Below, piece by piece: positions 1-9,190 of a stretch of DNA of 64,000 bases. Numbering within the stretch: the stretch's first letter is position 1; each line of letters opens with the position of its first letter. The translations under genes were made by a program, and so were the position numbers. A model generated the notes under the pieces. The model did no database searches. It saw nothing but the letters and a program-made list of their open reading frames with translations, and was not told the DNA's origin. The DNA comes from Bacteroidota bacterium (GTDB lineage Bacteria; Bacteroidota; Ignavibacteria; Ignavibacteriales; Melioribacteraceae), in NCBI GenBank assembly GCA_018829205.1, contig JAHJUE010000011.1, positions 86,602 through 150,601 of the forward strand, given 5' to 3'.

Positions 1-829
1 TTCCTAAATCAAGTTCCAAAAAGTTATCTATTACGCCAATAAAACCTAAAATTCCCAATACTATCATACTAATACTTGCAATTGCTTCATGTTTTTTTGA
101 ACCGAACATGCTGTAAACTATATGTCCGCCGTCAAGCTGACCGACAGGCACCATATTCATTGCAGTAACAAACAAACCAAACCAGCCGACACACAAATAA
201 GGATAATGATAAATTTCAGACATTGGAGGAATAAACTGTCCTGGTTCTGTAAGAATATTTCTTAGGAAAGAAAATAAAATAGTGTCGCCGAAGGCAAGAC
301 TGACTCCTTGTATACCGTATTCAGGAGAAAAGTAATCGGGATGAATTGCCAAAATATAATCTTCACCCGGCAGATTGAGGAAACCGTAAATTATTAAAAT
401 TAAACAAGCAATAAATCCGGCTAAAGGACCTGCGATTCCAATATCAAACATTGCTTTGTTATTAAGTACGGGGGATTTTGTTTTAATTACAGCTCCCATC
501 GTACCGAAATTAAAAAATCCCGGGAGCGGAGGAAACGGAATATAATAAGGAAGCGTTGCTTTTACCTTATGATATTTTGCCGCGAAGTAATGACCGAATT
601 CATGCGAAGAAAGCATGAATAAAACCGATACCGCATACGGCAAACCGCTTACAAGATCTGTAAATGTATATGGTCCTATTGAACCTGTTGTCCAGCTGAT
701 TCCCGCAATAAGCGTTGTAATAAAGGTTACAACAAATAAAAAAATGTGCACAGGAAGAGATGTTAAAAAACTATACTTTTTTAAGATAACACCAAATTTA
801 CTAGCTAACTTTTCTTGATTTTCAGGCAT
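1..829 (-). CDS. Site-2 type zinc metalloprotease (M50), truncated by window edge
   Basis: Reading the minus strand from an ATG at 829 gives 276 codons running off the left edge with no stop. HEFGH at about residues 76-80 is the zinc-binding HExxH, and a second motif, NMVPVGQLDGGH at about 225-236, is the M50 LDG signature. Several hydrophobic segments flank both, as expected of an intramembrane protease that cuts substrates within the bilayer. The layout (short N-terminal part, no PDZ inserted between the motifs) resembles the EGY/YdiL-like M50 subgroup more than RseP. It starts 1 nt after the DUF1207-like gene and so is probably the last or next-to-last gene of the same operon. The substrate is unknown. 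The C-terminal end is not visible. Confidence 0.88.
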   Translation of the reverse strand, partial: MPENQEKLASKFGVILKKYSFLTSLPVHIFLFVVTFITTLIAGISWTTGSIGPYTFTDLVSGLPYAVSVLFMLSSHEFGHYFAAKYHKVKATLPYYIPFPPLPGFFNFGTMGAVIKTKSPVLNNKAMFDIGIAGPLAGFIACLILIIYGFLNLPGEDYILAIHPDYFSPEYGIQGVSLAFGDTILFSFLRNILTEPGQFIPPMSEIYHYPYLCVGWFGLFVTAMNMVPVGQLDGGHIVYSMFGSKKHEAIASISMIVLGILGFIGVIDNFLELDLG

Positions 830-830
830 A

Positions 831-1661
831 TTATAAATCTAAATTAATTCCGATTGCCGAATATTCTTTATTAAAATCAAAGTATTCGCCGTGAATACTT
901 TTACCGGAGTAGTAAGCGTAATATAAACTTAATCCCCTTCCTTCTTTTTTCCCTAATTTAATCCCAATATTTATCGAATTATTAATCGAGTATTTATCCA
1001 GATGAATAACTTTTAAATCATATGCAAAATAGGGATTCAAATTTTCACCTAAAATATCATCAATAAAATATTCTGCTCCAACTTGATAATTATCTTTTTT
1101 AATACTTGAAGGATCAACGTGATAAAGATAAGCCGCGCCGGCGTAAATCCTTAGGTTATTAATTTTATAATATGCTATAAGCTCTAAAAATTCTCTGCTG
1201 TAAACTCTTGGTAATTGCCCGTCACGCCACTGCTGGTTTGAACCGTCATAATGACCGTCGACAAAATGAGCGCTTATGTGACTTAATCTTAATCGAGCGC
1301 CGATTTCTTTAACTTCATTTATTTTATTTTTATAACCGAAATTTACGCCGAATAAATAGTCAACCGCATCAACCGGAAAATGGAAATCTGTTTCACCTCT
1401 TAAAAGAGTGTATGTGAATAAGTCGGCCCCAAATGACCATATTTCATTTTCACATTTATGATATTTAATAATATCCGCCGAGCTGCCTATATCAAGTCTC
1501 AATTCATTATCACCAAGCTGAAATAAACTTCCTAATCTAGGTTCTAATATATTAGCCGTAAACGGCTGTATATTTAAATCACCCGGGAATAATTCAATTT
1601 TATCTTGAGCGTTAATTTCTGAAAGGCTTGCAAAAAAAAGAACAAATAAAATTTTCTTCAT
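831..1661 (-). CDS. DUF1207-like outer-membrane protein
   Basis: 276 aa with a clear signal peptide (about residues 1-18, ending NA before QDK). The mature part begins ELFPGDLNIQPFTANILEPR, which I associate with the DUF1207 family of outer-membrane proteins. The rest alternates short amphipathic beta strands (aromatic-rich, ending in SAIGINLDL with hydrophobic residues at alternate positions), consistent with a beta-barrel. It lies 2 nt downstream of a radical SAM gene and 1 nt upstream of the M50 protease gene, so it is probably co-transcribed with the glycosyltransferase cluster. Its function is unknown. The barrel call is an inference from strand pattern, and the family name is from memory of the motif. 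Confidence 0.7.
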   Translation of the reverse strand: MKKILFVLFFASLSEINAQDKIELFPGDLNIQPFTANILEPRLGSLFQLGDNELRLDIGSSADIIKYHKCENEIWSFGADLFTYTLLRGETDFHFPVDAVDYLFGVNFGYKNKINEVKEIGARLRLSHISAHFVDGHYDGSNQQWRDGQLPRVYSREFLELIAYYKINNLRIYAGAAYLYHVDPSSIKKDNYQVGAEYFIDDILGENLNPYFAYDLKVIHLDKYSINNSINIGIKLGKKEGRGLSLYYAYYSGKSIHGEYFDFNKEYSAIGINLDL

Positions 1662-1663
1662 TA

Positions 1664-2662
1664 TTATAAACTGCCTGTATTGTTGGTATATGATTTTTTT
1701 AGAATTTTTTGTTTAATTAATTTGTTATAACCGTACTTAAATTTCGACGTTAAACTCACAAGCCCGTATAAATTTGTCGGGAACGCGAATGAAGGCTCAA
1801 AATAACAATTAACGGTGCAGCCGCTGCAGAAATCAAATTTCCCCTCATTCTTTTTATAATACTGCAACTCTTCGGAATTTCTTATTTCTTTAATCGGCCT
1901 GTCAATAGGTATACTTTTATTTTCAAAATGATAACACGGCAAAACAATTTCGTTATAAGGTGAAATTACGACAACCCGTGAAACAGCTTTGCACAAAGGG
2001 TCATTAATATTGTTGCCGCCGGCTCTTCTCAATTTCAAGTATGCTTTATTCAAATAGATGTTCATTTTACCGTTTACATATTCTTCAATAAAATTAATGG
2101 CTTCTTCACTTAAACCGGGATTACCGAAATAAGAAAACACAGGGTTTACAATTAAAACAAGATTAAGTTTCTCTGCAATTTCATGCATACGAGGAAGTTT
2201 TTTATAAGTTTCATTTGTTACGGTAAATAGAATATCAGGAAATTCACCCAACGATTTAGCGATATTAATACTTTCGAATACATGATTAAAACAATTTACC
2301 TTACGAATTTTATTGTGTTCATCTTCATCCGGCGAGTCAAGAGAAAAATGAAGAAGGTTTACCTTGCCGGCTAAACTCTCTGCAAATTTGGGATAAAGCA
2401 AGGCATTACTTGTAATACTTGTCTGCATTTTTTTACTTTTCGCAAATGCGGCCATCTCCGCAATTGTTTTATTAAGAAGCGGTTCACCGCCTGTTAAATC
2501 AATAAACTTTACTCCGAGTTCGGCAAGCTGTGATACGTTTGATTTAAAATCTTCAAGTTTTGCTTCGGGTGTTCCTTTAAACTTACCGTGATCGGCAAAA
2601 TGGCAGAACTCGCAAAAGGCATTGCATCTATATGTTACATAATAATTGCACAGCAGAAGCAT
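1664..2662 (-). CDS. Radical SAM protein with extra C-terminal Cys cluster
   Basis: The radical SAM [4Fe-4S] motif CxxxCxxC is at residues 13, 17 and 20 (CNAFCEFC), followed by a glycine-rich DLTGGEPLLN segment typical of SAM binding. A C-terminal CSGCTVNC cluster suggests an auxiliary Fe-S site as in SPASM/twitch proteins. I start it at the ATG at 2662, which overlaps the TAA of the upstream glycosyltransferase (TAATG) and gives 332 aa. An in-frame ATG at 2683 would add seven residues inside the upstream gene. It is part of a tightly coupled operon with two GT2 enzymes and a deacetylase, so it may modify a sugar or lipid intermediate. The reaction is not known. Confidence 0.85.
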   Translation of the reverse strand: MLLLCNYYVTYRCNAFCEFCHFADHGKFKGTPEAKLEDFKSNVSQLAELGVKFIDLTGGEPLLNKTIAEMAAFAKSKKMQTSITSNALLYPKFAESLAGKVNLLHFSLDSPDEDEHNKIRKVNCFNHVFESINIAKSLGEFPDILFTVTNETYKKLPRMHEIAEKLNLVLIVNPVFSYFGNPGLSEEAINFIEEYVNGKMNIYLNKAYLKLRRAGGNNINDPLCKAVSRVVVISPYNEIVLPCYHFENKSIPIDRPIKEIRNSEELQYYKKNEGKFDFCSGCTVNCYFEPSFAFPTNLYGLVSLTSKFKYGYNKLIKQKILKKSYTNNTGSL

Positions 2663-3753
2663 TAATATTCTCTTCCCTTCCATGAAACTTTTTTATTAAA
2701 AAGAACAATAAACGGTAAAACGAAAACGTAAATTACAAAATAGATTTCAAATACAAGAAAATGTTTTAGATTTAATTTCATTTTTAGTTTTCTATAAACC
2801 GGATTTAAAAAATAATAATCGGTCGCAATTTTAAATAATAGAATATAAAAGGACTCTGTCGATAAGAAAAACGGGATTAACAATATTCCTGCATTTGAAA
2901 TCCACCCCAAAGTCATAACCGTAAATCCGGCTAATTCACTTTGCAATCCACCGACTCCCCATCTTTTCTTTTGATTATATAATGATTTAATATTTTTGCA
3001 TGGTTTTGATTTTACAAGCATGCCTGGGTCGGTTGGATGTATAATTTTGTATTTTCCCAGTTTATGAATAGCCATAAGCAGAGCAAAATCTTCGGTAACC
3101 GAAAACTTAAGCGATTGATAGCCGCCGACTTCATTGTAAACAGATTTTCTGTAAGACATGTTGTTGCCGATACAGCTCATAGGTTTATCCAGATTCATTA
3201 CACCGCCAGCTACCGAAAGCAGATAAATAAAATCGACCGACTGCATACCTTCAAACGAATTTCTTTCAAACTGGGAAGTATGACCGCTTACCATAGCGAC
3301 ATCATTTGAAAAATATGAAACGACTGTTTTAACCCACTGTGGATTGGGCAGACAATCAGCGTCTGTAGTTAATATTATTTCACCTTTGGATATTTTGACG
3401 GCTTGATCAATAGCGTTTGCTTTGCCTTTTAAATGACCTTCACCTTTATTCGGAATGATTGTTACGAATTTTGGTTTGTCTTTTATATATGAAGCTATGA
3501 TATTTCTGGTTTCATCTTCTGACTCATCATTTACAATTATTATTTCAATTCTATCCTCAGGATATTCGAGTTTATCCAAAGCCGTCATACAATTAAGAAT
3601 ATTATCTTCTTCGTTTCTTGCCGAAACTATTACCGATATAAAAGGCAAATCTTTTACCGGCAATTTTTCTAATGATTTATTTAACCCAATAGTAAATATT
3701 ACTGTTTGAATAAAATATAATGAAACCGCGGCAAGGAATATTATTTCAAACAT
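2662..3753 (-). CDS. Family 2 glycosyltransferase, membrane-bound
   Basis: 363 aa. An N-terminal hydrophobic helix is followed by a GT-A domain: VSARNEEDN near residue 41 (nucleotide binding), TTDADC near 130 (metal/UDP-binding DxD-type motif), TEDFAL near 220 (catalytic acid region) and QKKRWGVGG near 262 (the QxxRW motif of processive-type GT2 enzymes). Two or three hydrophobic segments end the protein, so the active site probably faces the cytoplasm at the inner membrane. The layout resembles HpnI- and CrtQ-type lipid glycosyltransferases. It overlaps the deacetylase gene upstream by 13 nt and the radical SAM gene downstream. Donor and acceptor cannot be read from sequence. Confidence 0.9.
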   Translation of the reverse strand: MFEIIFLAAVSLYFIQTVIFTIGLNKSLEKLPVKDLPFISVIVSARNEEDNILNCMTALDKLEYPEDRIEIIIVNDESEDETRNIIASYIKDKPKFVTIIPNKGEGHLKGKANAIDQAVKISKGEIILTTDADCLPNPQWVKTVVSYFSNDVAMVSGHTSQFERNSFEGMQSVDFIYLLSVAGGVMNLDKPMSCIGNNMSYRKSVYNEVGGYQSLKFSVTEDFALLMAIHKLGKYKIIHPTDPGMLVKSKPCKNIKSLYNQKKRWGVGGLQSELAGFTVMTLGWISNAGILLIPFFLSTESFYILLFKIATDYYFLNPVYRKLKMKLNLKHFLVFEIYFVIYVFVLPFIVLFNKKVSWKGREY

Positions 3754-4376
3754 TCTTCCGGTTCTCCGAATTCAAATCCTTTTATATATGCTTCCTCAAC
3801 TATAATTTTAATTGAATCAGTAATAATACTTTTAGATTTAAGGCTGTCGTGTAAAACAACAATTGAGTTTTTTCTTAAGTATTTTTTCACTGCATTTTTA
3901 ACTATCTGCGGATCATTTTTATAATCATAAGTTAATAGAGACCACATCACGTTTTTCAATTTAGATTCTTTAATTAAATTTCCAGTTTTGAGATTAAATC
4001 TGCCGTGAGGCGGCCGGAAATAAAGTGGAATAAAACCCGGAATATCTCCGGCAATTCCGTTGAACATTTCTATCTCTTTTTTTGCATCAGATTCCGAAAG
4101 CTTTGTTATTACTTTATGATTATATGTATGATTAGCCATTAAATGGCCGTTAGTCAATATATCTTTGGCCAGCTGCCGATTTAAACTGATGTTATTTCCG
4201 ACACAAAAGAACGCCGCTTTCAAATTTTGATTATTCAACTCATTTAATATCAGTTCCGTAGTACCCGGGTTTGGTCCGTCGTCGAAAGTTAATAATATTT
4301 TATTATTGGAAGTTTCCCATATAAAATCATTAAATATCTTCTTCATAATCAAAGGAGGATTGTACAAATAGCGCAT
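3741..4376 (-). CDS. NodB-family polysaccharide deacetylase
   Basis: The NodB homology motifs are all present in order: TFDDGPNPGT (motif 1, with the catalytic Asp and metal Asp), ANHTYNH (motif 2, metal-binding His pair), YFRPPHGRFN (motif 3) and VVLHDS (motif 5 His). About 210 aa with no signal peptide, so it is a cytoplasmic or membrane-associated N- or O-deacetylase rather than a secreted one. I prefer the ATG at 4376, which overlaps the stop of the upstream GT2 (ATGA); an in-frame ATG at 4403 is buried in that gene. Sitting between two GT2 genes, it could deacetylate an N-acetylhexosamine added by one of them, much as HpnK follows HpnI in hopanoid tailoring. That substrate is an inference. 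Confidence 0.88.
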   Translation of the reverse strand: MRYLYNPPLIMKKIFNDFIWETSNNKILLTFDDGPNPGTTELILNELNNQNLKAAFFCVGNNISLNRQLAKDILTNGHLMANHTYNHKVITKLSESDAKKEIEMFNGIAGDIPGFIPLYFRPPHGRFNLKTGNLIKESKLKNVMWSLLTYDYKNDPQIVKNAVKKYLRKNSIVVLHDSLKSKSIITDSIKIIVEEAYIKGFEFGEPEECLK

Positions 4377-5503
4377 CAGCGTTCGAGCTCCCGTTCTTTC
4401 CATCTAAAATTTCCGAACAGCCCCATTAATCCCGACAATATTATATAAGGAATCTGCATAATTTCAGCTAATAAAAAAACATTATTAATAGATTTGTCGA
4501 ACAATAAACTGATCCCTTTTTTAAGCACAAAATATTCAGAAGTAATTTTTACAAGCATAGTAAATAATAGTGTATATAAAAATATTTCGTTATAAAATAC
4601 TCCTAACAATATTTGCGCAATAATGGAAAGGTAAAATAAAAATATTAGAATCAATTTTATTATTAACAATTTATTTTTATAATATAAGCCTTTACTGGCC
4701 CAGCGTTTTCTTTGATTTAGAAATTCCTTTAATGAACTCATAGGAGCAGTTTTAACTACAGCCTTTCTATTCATGCAGAATTTTATATCATAATTAGTTT
4801 TTGAAGCTATCTTCTGCATTAATAATTCATCTTCGCCGGAAGATAAATTCATCAAGTCATCATAACCACCAACTTCATAAAATATATGTTTTCTGAAAGC
4901 CGAGTTTGCGCCGTTGCAGATTATTGGGGTTTTATTCCCTATAAGTCCGGCGCCAGTGATAATAAGTCCGGCAAATTCTAATTTTTGCAGTTTCCCGAAT
5001 AACGAATCGGAATTATAGAACTCTACCGGACCTGACACAAATGCAGTGTTGCCGCTAAAAGATGAAACAATTGATTTGAGCCATTCTTTACCATGTGTGC
5101 AATCCGCGTCTGTTGTGATAATTATTTCGCCTTTCGCATTTTCTATCCCGAATTTTACAGCAGCTTTTTTATGTCCTCTTTTGCCTTCGAAATTATTGAG
5201 GCTAAGTAAATGTACGTTTGCAGTTAGGATATTTTCATTCAGCAAATCAATCGATCTATCGCTGGAGCCATCATCAACAAAAATAATTTCATACTTGTTT
5301 TTATCATATTCCTGTTCTTCAATACTTTTAAGACATTTAATTATATTTTTCTCTTCATTTCTAAAGGGAATAATAACTGAAACAAATTTATCAACTATAT
5401 TTTCCTTGTTGGATATTTTATTGAGTCCCCGGTAAACGGAAAAAATAAAATATGAATAATGCAACATCAGCAGAATAAAGAAAACAATTAATAAATCAAT
5501 CAT
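4376..5503 (-). CDS. Family 2 glycosyltransferase, membrane-bound (second copy)
   Basis: 375 aa with the same architecture as the other GT2 of this operon: N-terminal hydrophobic helix, IPFRNEEKN near residue 46, TTDADC near 130, SGEDELLMQ near 224, QRKRW near 266, then three C-terminal hydrophobic segments. The two GT2 proteins align motif by motif, which suggests an old duplication with divergence of donor or acceptor. It starts 8 nt inside the end of the upstream membrane-protein gene and shares its stop with the start of the deacetylase, so the operon is translationally coupled. It probably acts at the cytoplasmic face of the inner membrane. Confidence 0.9.
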   Translation of the reverse strand: MIDLLIVFFILLMLHYSYFIFSVYRGLNKISNKENIVDKFVSVIIPFRNEEKNIIKCLKSIEEQEYDKNKYEIIFVDDGSSDRSIDLLNENILTANVHLLSLNNFEGKRGHKKAAVKFGIENAKGEIIITTDADCTHGKEWLKSIVSSFSGNTAFVSGPVEFYNSDSLFGKLQKLEFAGLIITGAGLIGNKTPIICNGANSAFRKHIFYEVGGYDDLMNLSSGEDELLMQKIASKTNYDIKFCMNRKAVVKTAPMSSLKEFLNQRKRWASKGLYYKNKLLIIKLILIFLFYLSIIAQILLGVFYNEIFLYTLLFTMLVKITSEYFVLKKGISLLFDKSINNVFLLAEIMQIPYIILSGLMGLFGNFRWKERELER

Positions 5504-6488
5504 ACTTTTTTGTAATTATTAGAAATAGTCCAACAATTGAAGGTAAAACCAGATTAATAAAAAATAATATTATAGCTGCGTTGAAACCCGCTGCGGCGGA
5601 TAATCCGACCAAGTTCATAAAAAATACCGTTGAACCTTCCCGGATACCCAATTCTGCTATTGTAACTTGAGGTATAATAGTCTGAGAGAATATGACAAGA
5701 TTACTTATCCATAAATAATTTAATAAATCGTATTGATGTAAAAATGCCGCAATCAGTAATGCCATTTGAGTTGTAAACGTTAAATAGTACAGAAATGTTA
5801 TAAAGGTCAGCTGCCATGTAATTTTTGATGATAGTTTTCCAAGCAGTTTAAATTTGGAAACATGATTTTTCAAGAATCTTATTTGTGATATTTTATCAAA
5901 AATAATATCGTTCCAAAATTTTTTATTGTTCACAATAATAAACAAGAAATAGAACAATATTATATAAATTATTAAAAGCGAAACAGTGATTAATATATTT
6001 ACGGCATGAAAATAATGAACAAAAAGCAGAGCTGATAAACCACCTATAAAACTCACTACAATTAATGGGAAAAGTTTATCAATAAAAGTAGCAAGCGATA
6101 TTTCAATTATCCCTACTGTTTTTATAGGAATTGCACGAGCAACAAATTCGCCGATTTTAAATGGCGTTACAATTCCTCCGCTGAACCCAATAAAAAGCGA
6201 TTTGGCAATTATTCCTTTATCAAATATGTTCAATGAATGGCGGCATATTATCTCCCATTTTTTGTATTGAAGAAATACATTTACACCGGTTAATAATAGA
6301 GCAGATAGAACAAAGATATAGTTTGCGGATCCAAGTGTTTCTATAATTTTTTTATAATCAATTATATTTATTAAATAAACTAATAATGAAGCAGTAATAA
6401 TTATTTTCAGCAAATTAAAAAATAATTTTTTATTTGCGAATCTTTTGCCTGTATTTAACTCAAATGCTTCCAAAATGTTATTCTTCAA
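5496..6488 (-). CDS. AglD/MprF-like (LPG_synthase_TM, UPF0104) membrane protein
   Basis: 330 aa with about eight hydrophobic segments. The region SGGIVTPFKIGEFVARAI in the first third and IPQVTIAELGIREGS in the last third match the two conserved stretches of the lysylphosphatidylglycerol synthase transmembrane / AglD family. No aminoacyltransferase domain follows, so it is the membrane half only, as in YbhN/AglD proteins, which are thought to move or handle lipid-linked intermediates. The start is a TTG at 6488, 11 nt inside the upstream radical SAM gene. In this operon it is a plausible flippase-like partner for a glycolipid; that role is inferred. Confidence 0.85.
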   Translation of the reverse strand: MKNNILEAFELNTGKRFANKKLFFNLLKIIITASLLVYLINIIDYKKIIETLGSANYIFVLSALLLTGVNVFLQYKKWEIICRHSLNIFDKGIIAKSLFIGFSGGIVTPFKIGEFVARAIPIKTVGIIEISLATFIDKLFPLIVVSFIGGLSALLFVHYFHAVNILITVSLLIIYIILFYFLFIIVNNKKFWNDIIFDKISQIRFLKNHVSKFKLLGKLSSKITWQLTFITFLYYLTFTTQMALLIAAFLHQYDLLNYLWISNLVIFSQTIIPQVTIAELGIREGSTVFFMNLVGLSAAAGFNAAIILFFINLVLPSIVGLFLIITKKYD

Positions 6489-7488
6489 CTATATTTATTT
6501 TTAGTCCTTCGGTACAGTTAGTGCACATATCGATAGCTTTCCTGTTATTTAAAACCGCTCTTCTGAAATTATTATACTTCCCGCTTTGCCAAATCTCTGA
6601 AAAAGATTTACCATCTAAAACTCCGATTTCATATTTTGCATCTTTATCAAAACAACAAGGAACAATTTTACCGTCCCAGGTTACCACCGAAGTACGCCAC
6701 AATGCAAAACAATGGTTCCGTAATTCAGCCTTCATTTCAACTTTACCGTTTTCAATTGTATATCTTCTGTATTTTTCATCAGCCGGTAAAAACTTCAAAG
6801 CGTTTTCATAAGAAGAAACCTGCATTGTCTTTAGAACAACTTTATCAACTCCGACTTCTTTTCCATACTGAAATACTTTTTCAATTTGGTTTTCGTTCTG
6901 CTTCATAACAATAAACTGAAACTCAACAAATGGCTTTTTATATTTTCGCTCCTTTTTCATTTTCATAAACAAGCGTAGGCACGCGTCAGCTTCTTTGAAC
7001 GTACCTCCTACTCTATAATTCTGATATGAGTTCTCATCTAATCCGTCAATTGAAAATATTAATTTATCAGGAGAGTTATTTAATATTACATCTATTTTTT
7101 TCTCAGTAATTAATAAACCGTTTGTACTAATCGAAACATATATGTTTTTGGACTGAGCGTATTTTATCATCTCAGGAAGTTCTTTATTAATAAATGGTTC
7201 CCCTTGAAAAAATAATTGAATATAAAAACAATGCCCGTAAATTTGATCAATAACTTCCTTGAATTTTTCAAATTTCAAAAGTCCAAGCGGACGGGTCAAA
7301 GCACCTAACCCCGACGGGCATTCAGGGCATTCTAGGTTACAATGGTTTGTAGGTTCTATTGAAATAGTCAGCGGTTTCCCCCATACAACCGGCTTTCTAA
7401 TTAATCTAGAAATTTGAAATGAAGTAATTATTTTAAAAAGATTAATTATTCTTTCGATTGTGAAATACTTTAGATAATTTATTTCCAC
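6478..7488 (-). CDS. Radical SAM/SPASM domain protein
   Basis: 336 aa. The radical SAM motif CNLECPEC has Cys at 50, 54 and 57. A SPASM-type C-terminal region has VPCCFDKD near 268 and CTNC at 322-325, giving ligands for auxiliary Fe-S clusters. It starts at GTG 7488 and is the first gene of the minus-strand envelope operon, directly across a 187-nt divergent promoter region from a second-type radical SAM gene. SPASM proteins modify peptides or small molecules such as sugars (for example dehydrogenation of a hydroxyl). With glycosyltransferases next to it, a carbohydrate or lipid substrate is more likely than a peptide, and no precursor peptide gene is visible nearby. The substrate remains unknown. 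Confidence 0.87.
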   Translation of the reverse strand: MEINYLKYFTIERIINLFKIITSFQISRLIRKPVVWGKPLTISIEPTNHCNLECPECPSGLGALTRPLGLLKFEKFKEVIDQIYGHCFYIQLFFQGEPFINKELPEMIKYAQSKNIYVSISTNGLLITEKKIDVILNNSPDKLIFSIDGLDENSYQNYRVGGTFKEADACLRLFMKMKKERKYKKPFVEFQFIVMKQNENQIEKVFQYGKEVGVDKVVLKTMQVSSYENALKFLPADEKYRRYTIENGKVEMKAELRNHCFALWRTSVVTWDGKIVPCCFDKDAKYEIGVLDGKSFSEIWQSGKYNNFRRAVLNNRKAIDMCTNCTEGLKINIVEE

Positions 7489-7589
7489 TGTTCTTCTTTC
7501 TTTTATAGAATAGGTAATTAAAATACAGATATTTTTCAGTCAAATATTACGGTTAATTTAACAATCTATCTGCTAAAATGATAATCAAG

Positions 7590-7636
7590 AAAATGAGAAT
7601 TCTGCTTCAAAATAGTTAAGTTTATTTTCTCATTTT
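7590..7636. promoter_or_regulatory. Inverted repeat in divergent promoter region
   Basis: A perfect 10-bp inverted repeat, aaaatgagaa (7590-7599) and ttctcatttt (7627-7636), is separated by 27 bp. It lies between the divergent radical SAM genes at 7488 (minus) and 7676 (plus). It could be an operator shared by both operons or a leader hairpin of the plus-strand transcript. AT-rich composition makes a chance repeat possible. Confidence 0.3.
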
Positions 7637-7675
7637 TTAAAAGTACATTATGTGTTATTAACAATAATTTTTGTA

Positions 7676-9187
7676 ATGAATATACTACTTTTATACCCGA
7701 AAATGACGGACACATTCTGGTCGATGAACCACCTGCTGAAAGTGGTAGGGAAAAAAGGAAGCTACCCTCCGCTCGGTTTGTTAACAGTTGCTTCTTTACT
7801 TCCAAAAGACTGGAATAAAAAATTAATCGATTTAAATACAGAAAAACTTAATGATGAAGAAATTCATTGGGCTGATTATGTATTTATAAGCGCGATGAAT
7901 GTTCAGTCTGTTTCCGCCCGAGAAGTTATTAAACGATGTAAATCGTGCGGAGTAAATATTGTATGCGGCGGAACTCTTTTTACTCATGAGTATGAATCAT
8001 TTCCGCAAGTAGATCATTTTGTATTGAACGAAGCAGAAATCACTCTTCCGCTTTTTCTGAAAGATCTTGAAAAAAACAATCTTAAAAGAATTTATAAAAC
8101 TGAAATGTTTGCGAATGTTGCTGAGTCCCCGCTGCCGCAATGGGATTTAATTAATATTAAAAATTACGAATACTCAATTGTTCAGTACTCGCGCGGCTGT
8201 CCGTATTTATGCGACTTCTGCGATGTTACCGCATTATTCGGAAGGATTCCGCGTGTAAAATCTCCCGCCCAAATTATTAATGAACTTAATGAAATTTTAA
8301 AAGCCGGCCATTCGGATATGATTTTGTTCGCGGATGATAATTTAATCGGCAACAAAAATGTTTTGAAAAGTGAACTGCTTCCGGCATTAATTGAATGGCG
8401 GTCGCAAAATGAATTCGCTCCCGGTTTTGCAACTCAGGTAACAATTAACCTTGCCGATGATGATGAGCTTATGCGGCTTATGCTTGAAGCGGGATTCAGA
8501 CATATCTTTATAGGCATTGAAACTCCGGAAGAAGAAAGTTTATTAGCGAGCAGAAAAAAACAGAACGCAAAAAGAAAACTTCTTCAAAATATAAAACACC
8601 TTCAGACATCAGGTTTTATTGTAACCGGCGGTTTTATTGTGGGATTTGATACCGACACGCCTTCGATATTTGATAACCAAATTAAGTTTATTTCCGAAAG
8701 CAATATTGTTATTGCAACAATAAATTTATTAAAAGCTCCGCCTGGGACTGAACTTCATGAACGAATGAAAAAAGAAAACAGGTTAATTGATAAATTTGAT
8801 TTTGATGAGAATATGTCAAACATACGTTTTAAAATAGACAGAGAAATAATAAATGAAGGTTACAAAAGTGTTTTAAATAATGTTTACTCGCCGGAAAAAG
8901 TTTACAAACGCGCTATAAATTTTCTTAAATATTACAACGGCGCTAAAGTTGCTAATCCTATTAAACGGAAAATTAAATTTAGTGATTATATAACTTTACT
9001 AAGAATTATTATATATGTAGGCATACTCGGGAACTGCCGTATACATTTCTGGAAATTAATTATTTGGACGTTAAAGAAATACCCGGCAAAACTTGATTAT
9101 GCCTTTCTTTTTGTTTTATTGATGTTTCAATTTAATAAAATGTTTGAAAGATACCTGAGCCTAAATCATAAAATTCCGGAAAATTAA
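7676..9187 (+). CDS. B12-binding-type radical SAM protein (DUF4070-like C-terminus)
   Basis: About 503 aa from the ATG at 7676 (MNILLLYPKM), preferred over an upstream ATG at 7652 because the family begins at this motif. The first ~150 residues form a Rossmann-like cobalamin-binding-type domain (SYPPLGLLTVASLLP, then VCGGTLFTHEY). The radical SAM motif RGCPYLCDFCDV is near residue 180, and GFRHIFIGIETPEEESL near 280 is a family signature. The C-terminal ~130 residues, with hydrophobic stretches, resemble DUF4070. The classical DxHxxG cobalamin motif is not obvious, so cofactor use is uncertain. HpnJ of hopanoid synthesis has a broadly similar layout. It diverges from the glycosyltransferase operon and likely belongs to the same pathway. 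Confidence 0.85.
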   Translation: MNILLLYPKMTDTFWSMNHLLKVVGKKGSYPPLGLLTVASLLPKDWNKKLIDLNTEKLNDEEIHWADYVFISAMNVQSVSAREVIKRCKSCGVNIVCGGTLFTHEYESFPQVDHFVLNEAEITLPLFLKDLEKNNLKRIYKTEMFANVAESPLPQWDLINIKNYEYSIVQYSRGCPYLCDFCDVTALFGRIPRVKSPAQIINELNEILKAGHSDMILFADDNLIGNKNVLKSELLPALIEWRSQNEFAPGFATQVTINLADDDELMRLMLEAGFRHIFIGIETPEEESLLASRKKQNAKRKLLQNIKHLQTSGFIVTGGFIVGFDTDTPSIFDNQIKFISESNIVIATINLLKAPPGTELHERMKKENRLIDKFDFDENMSNIRFKIDREIINEGYKSVLNNVYSPEKVYKRAINFLKYYNGAKVANPIKRKIKFSDYITLLRIIIYVGILGNCRIHFWKLIIWTLKKYPAKLDYAFLFVLLMFQFNKMFERYLSLNHKIPEN

Positions 9188-9190
9188 AAC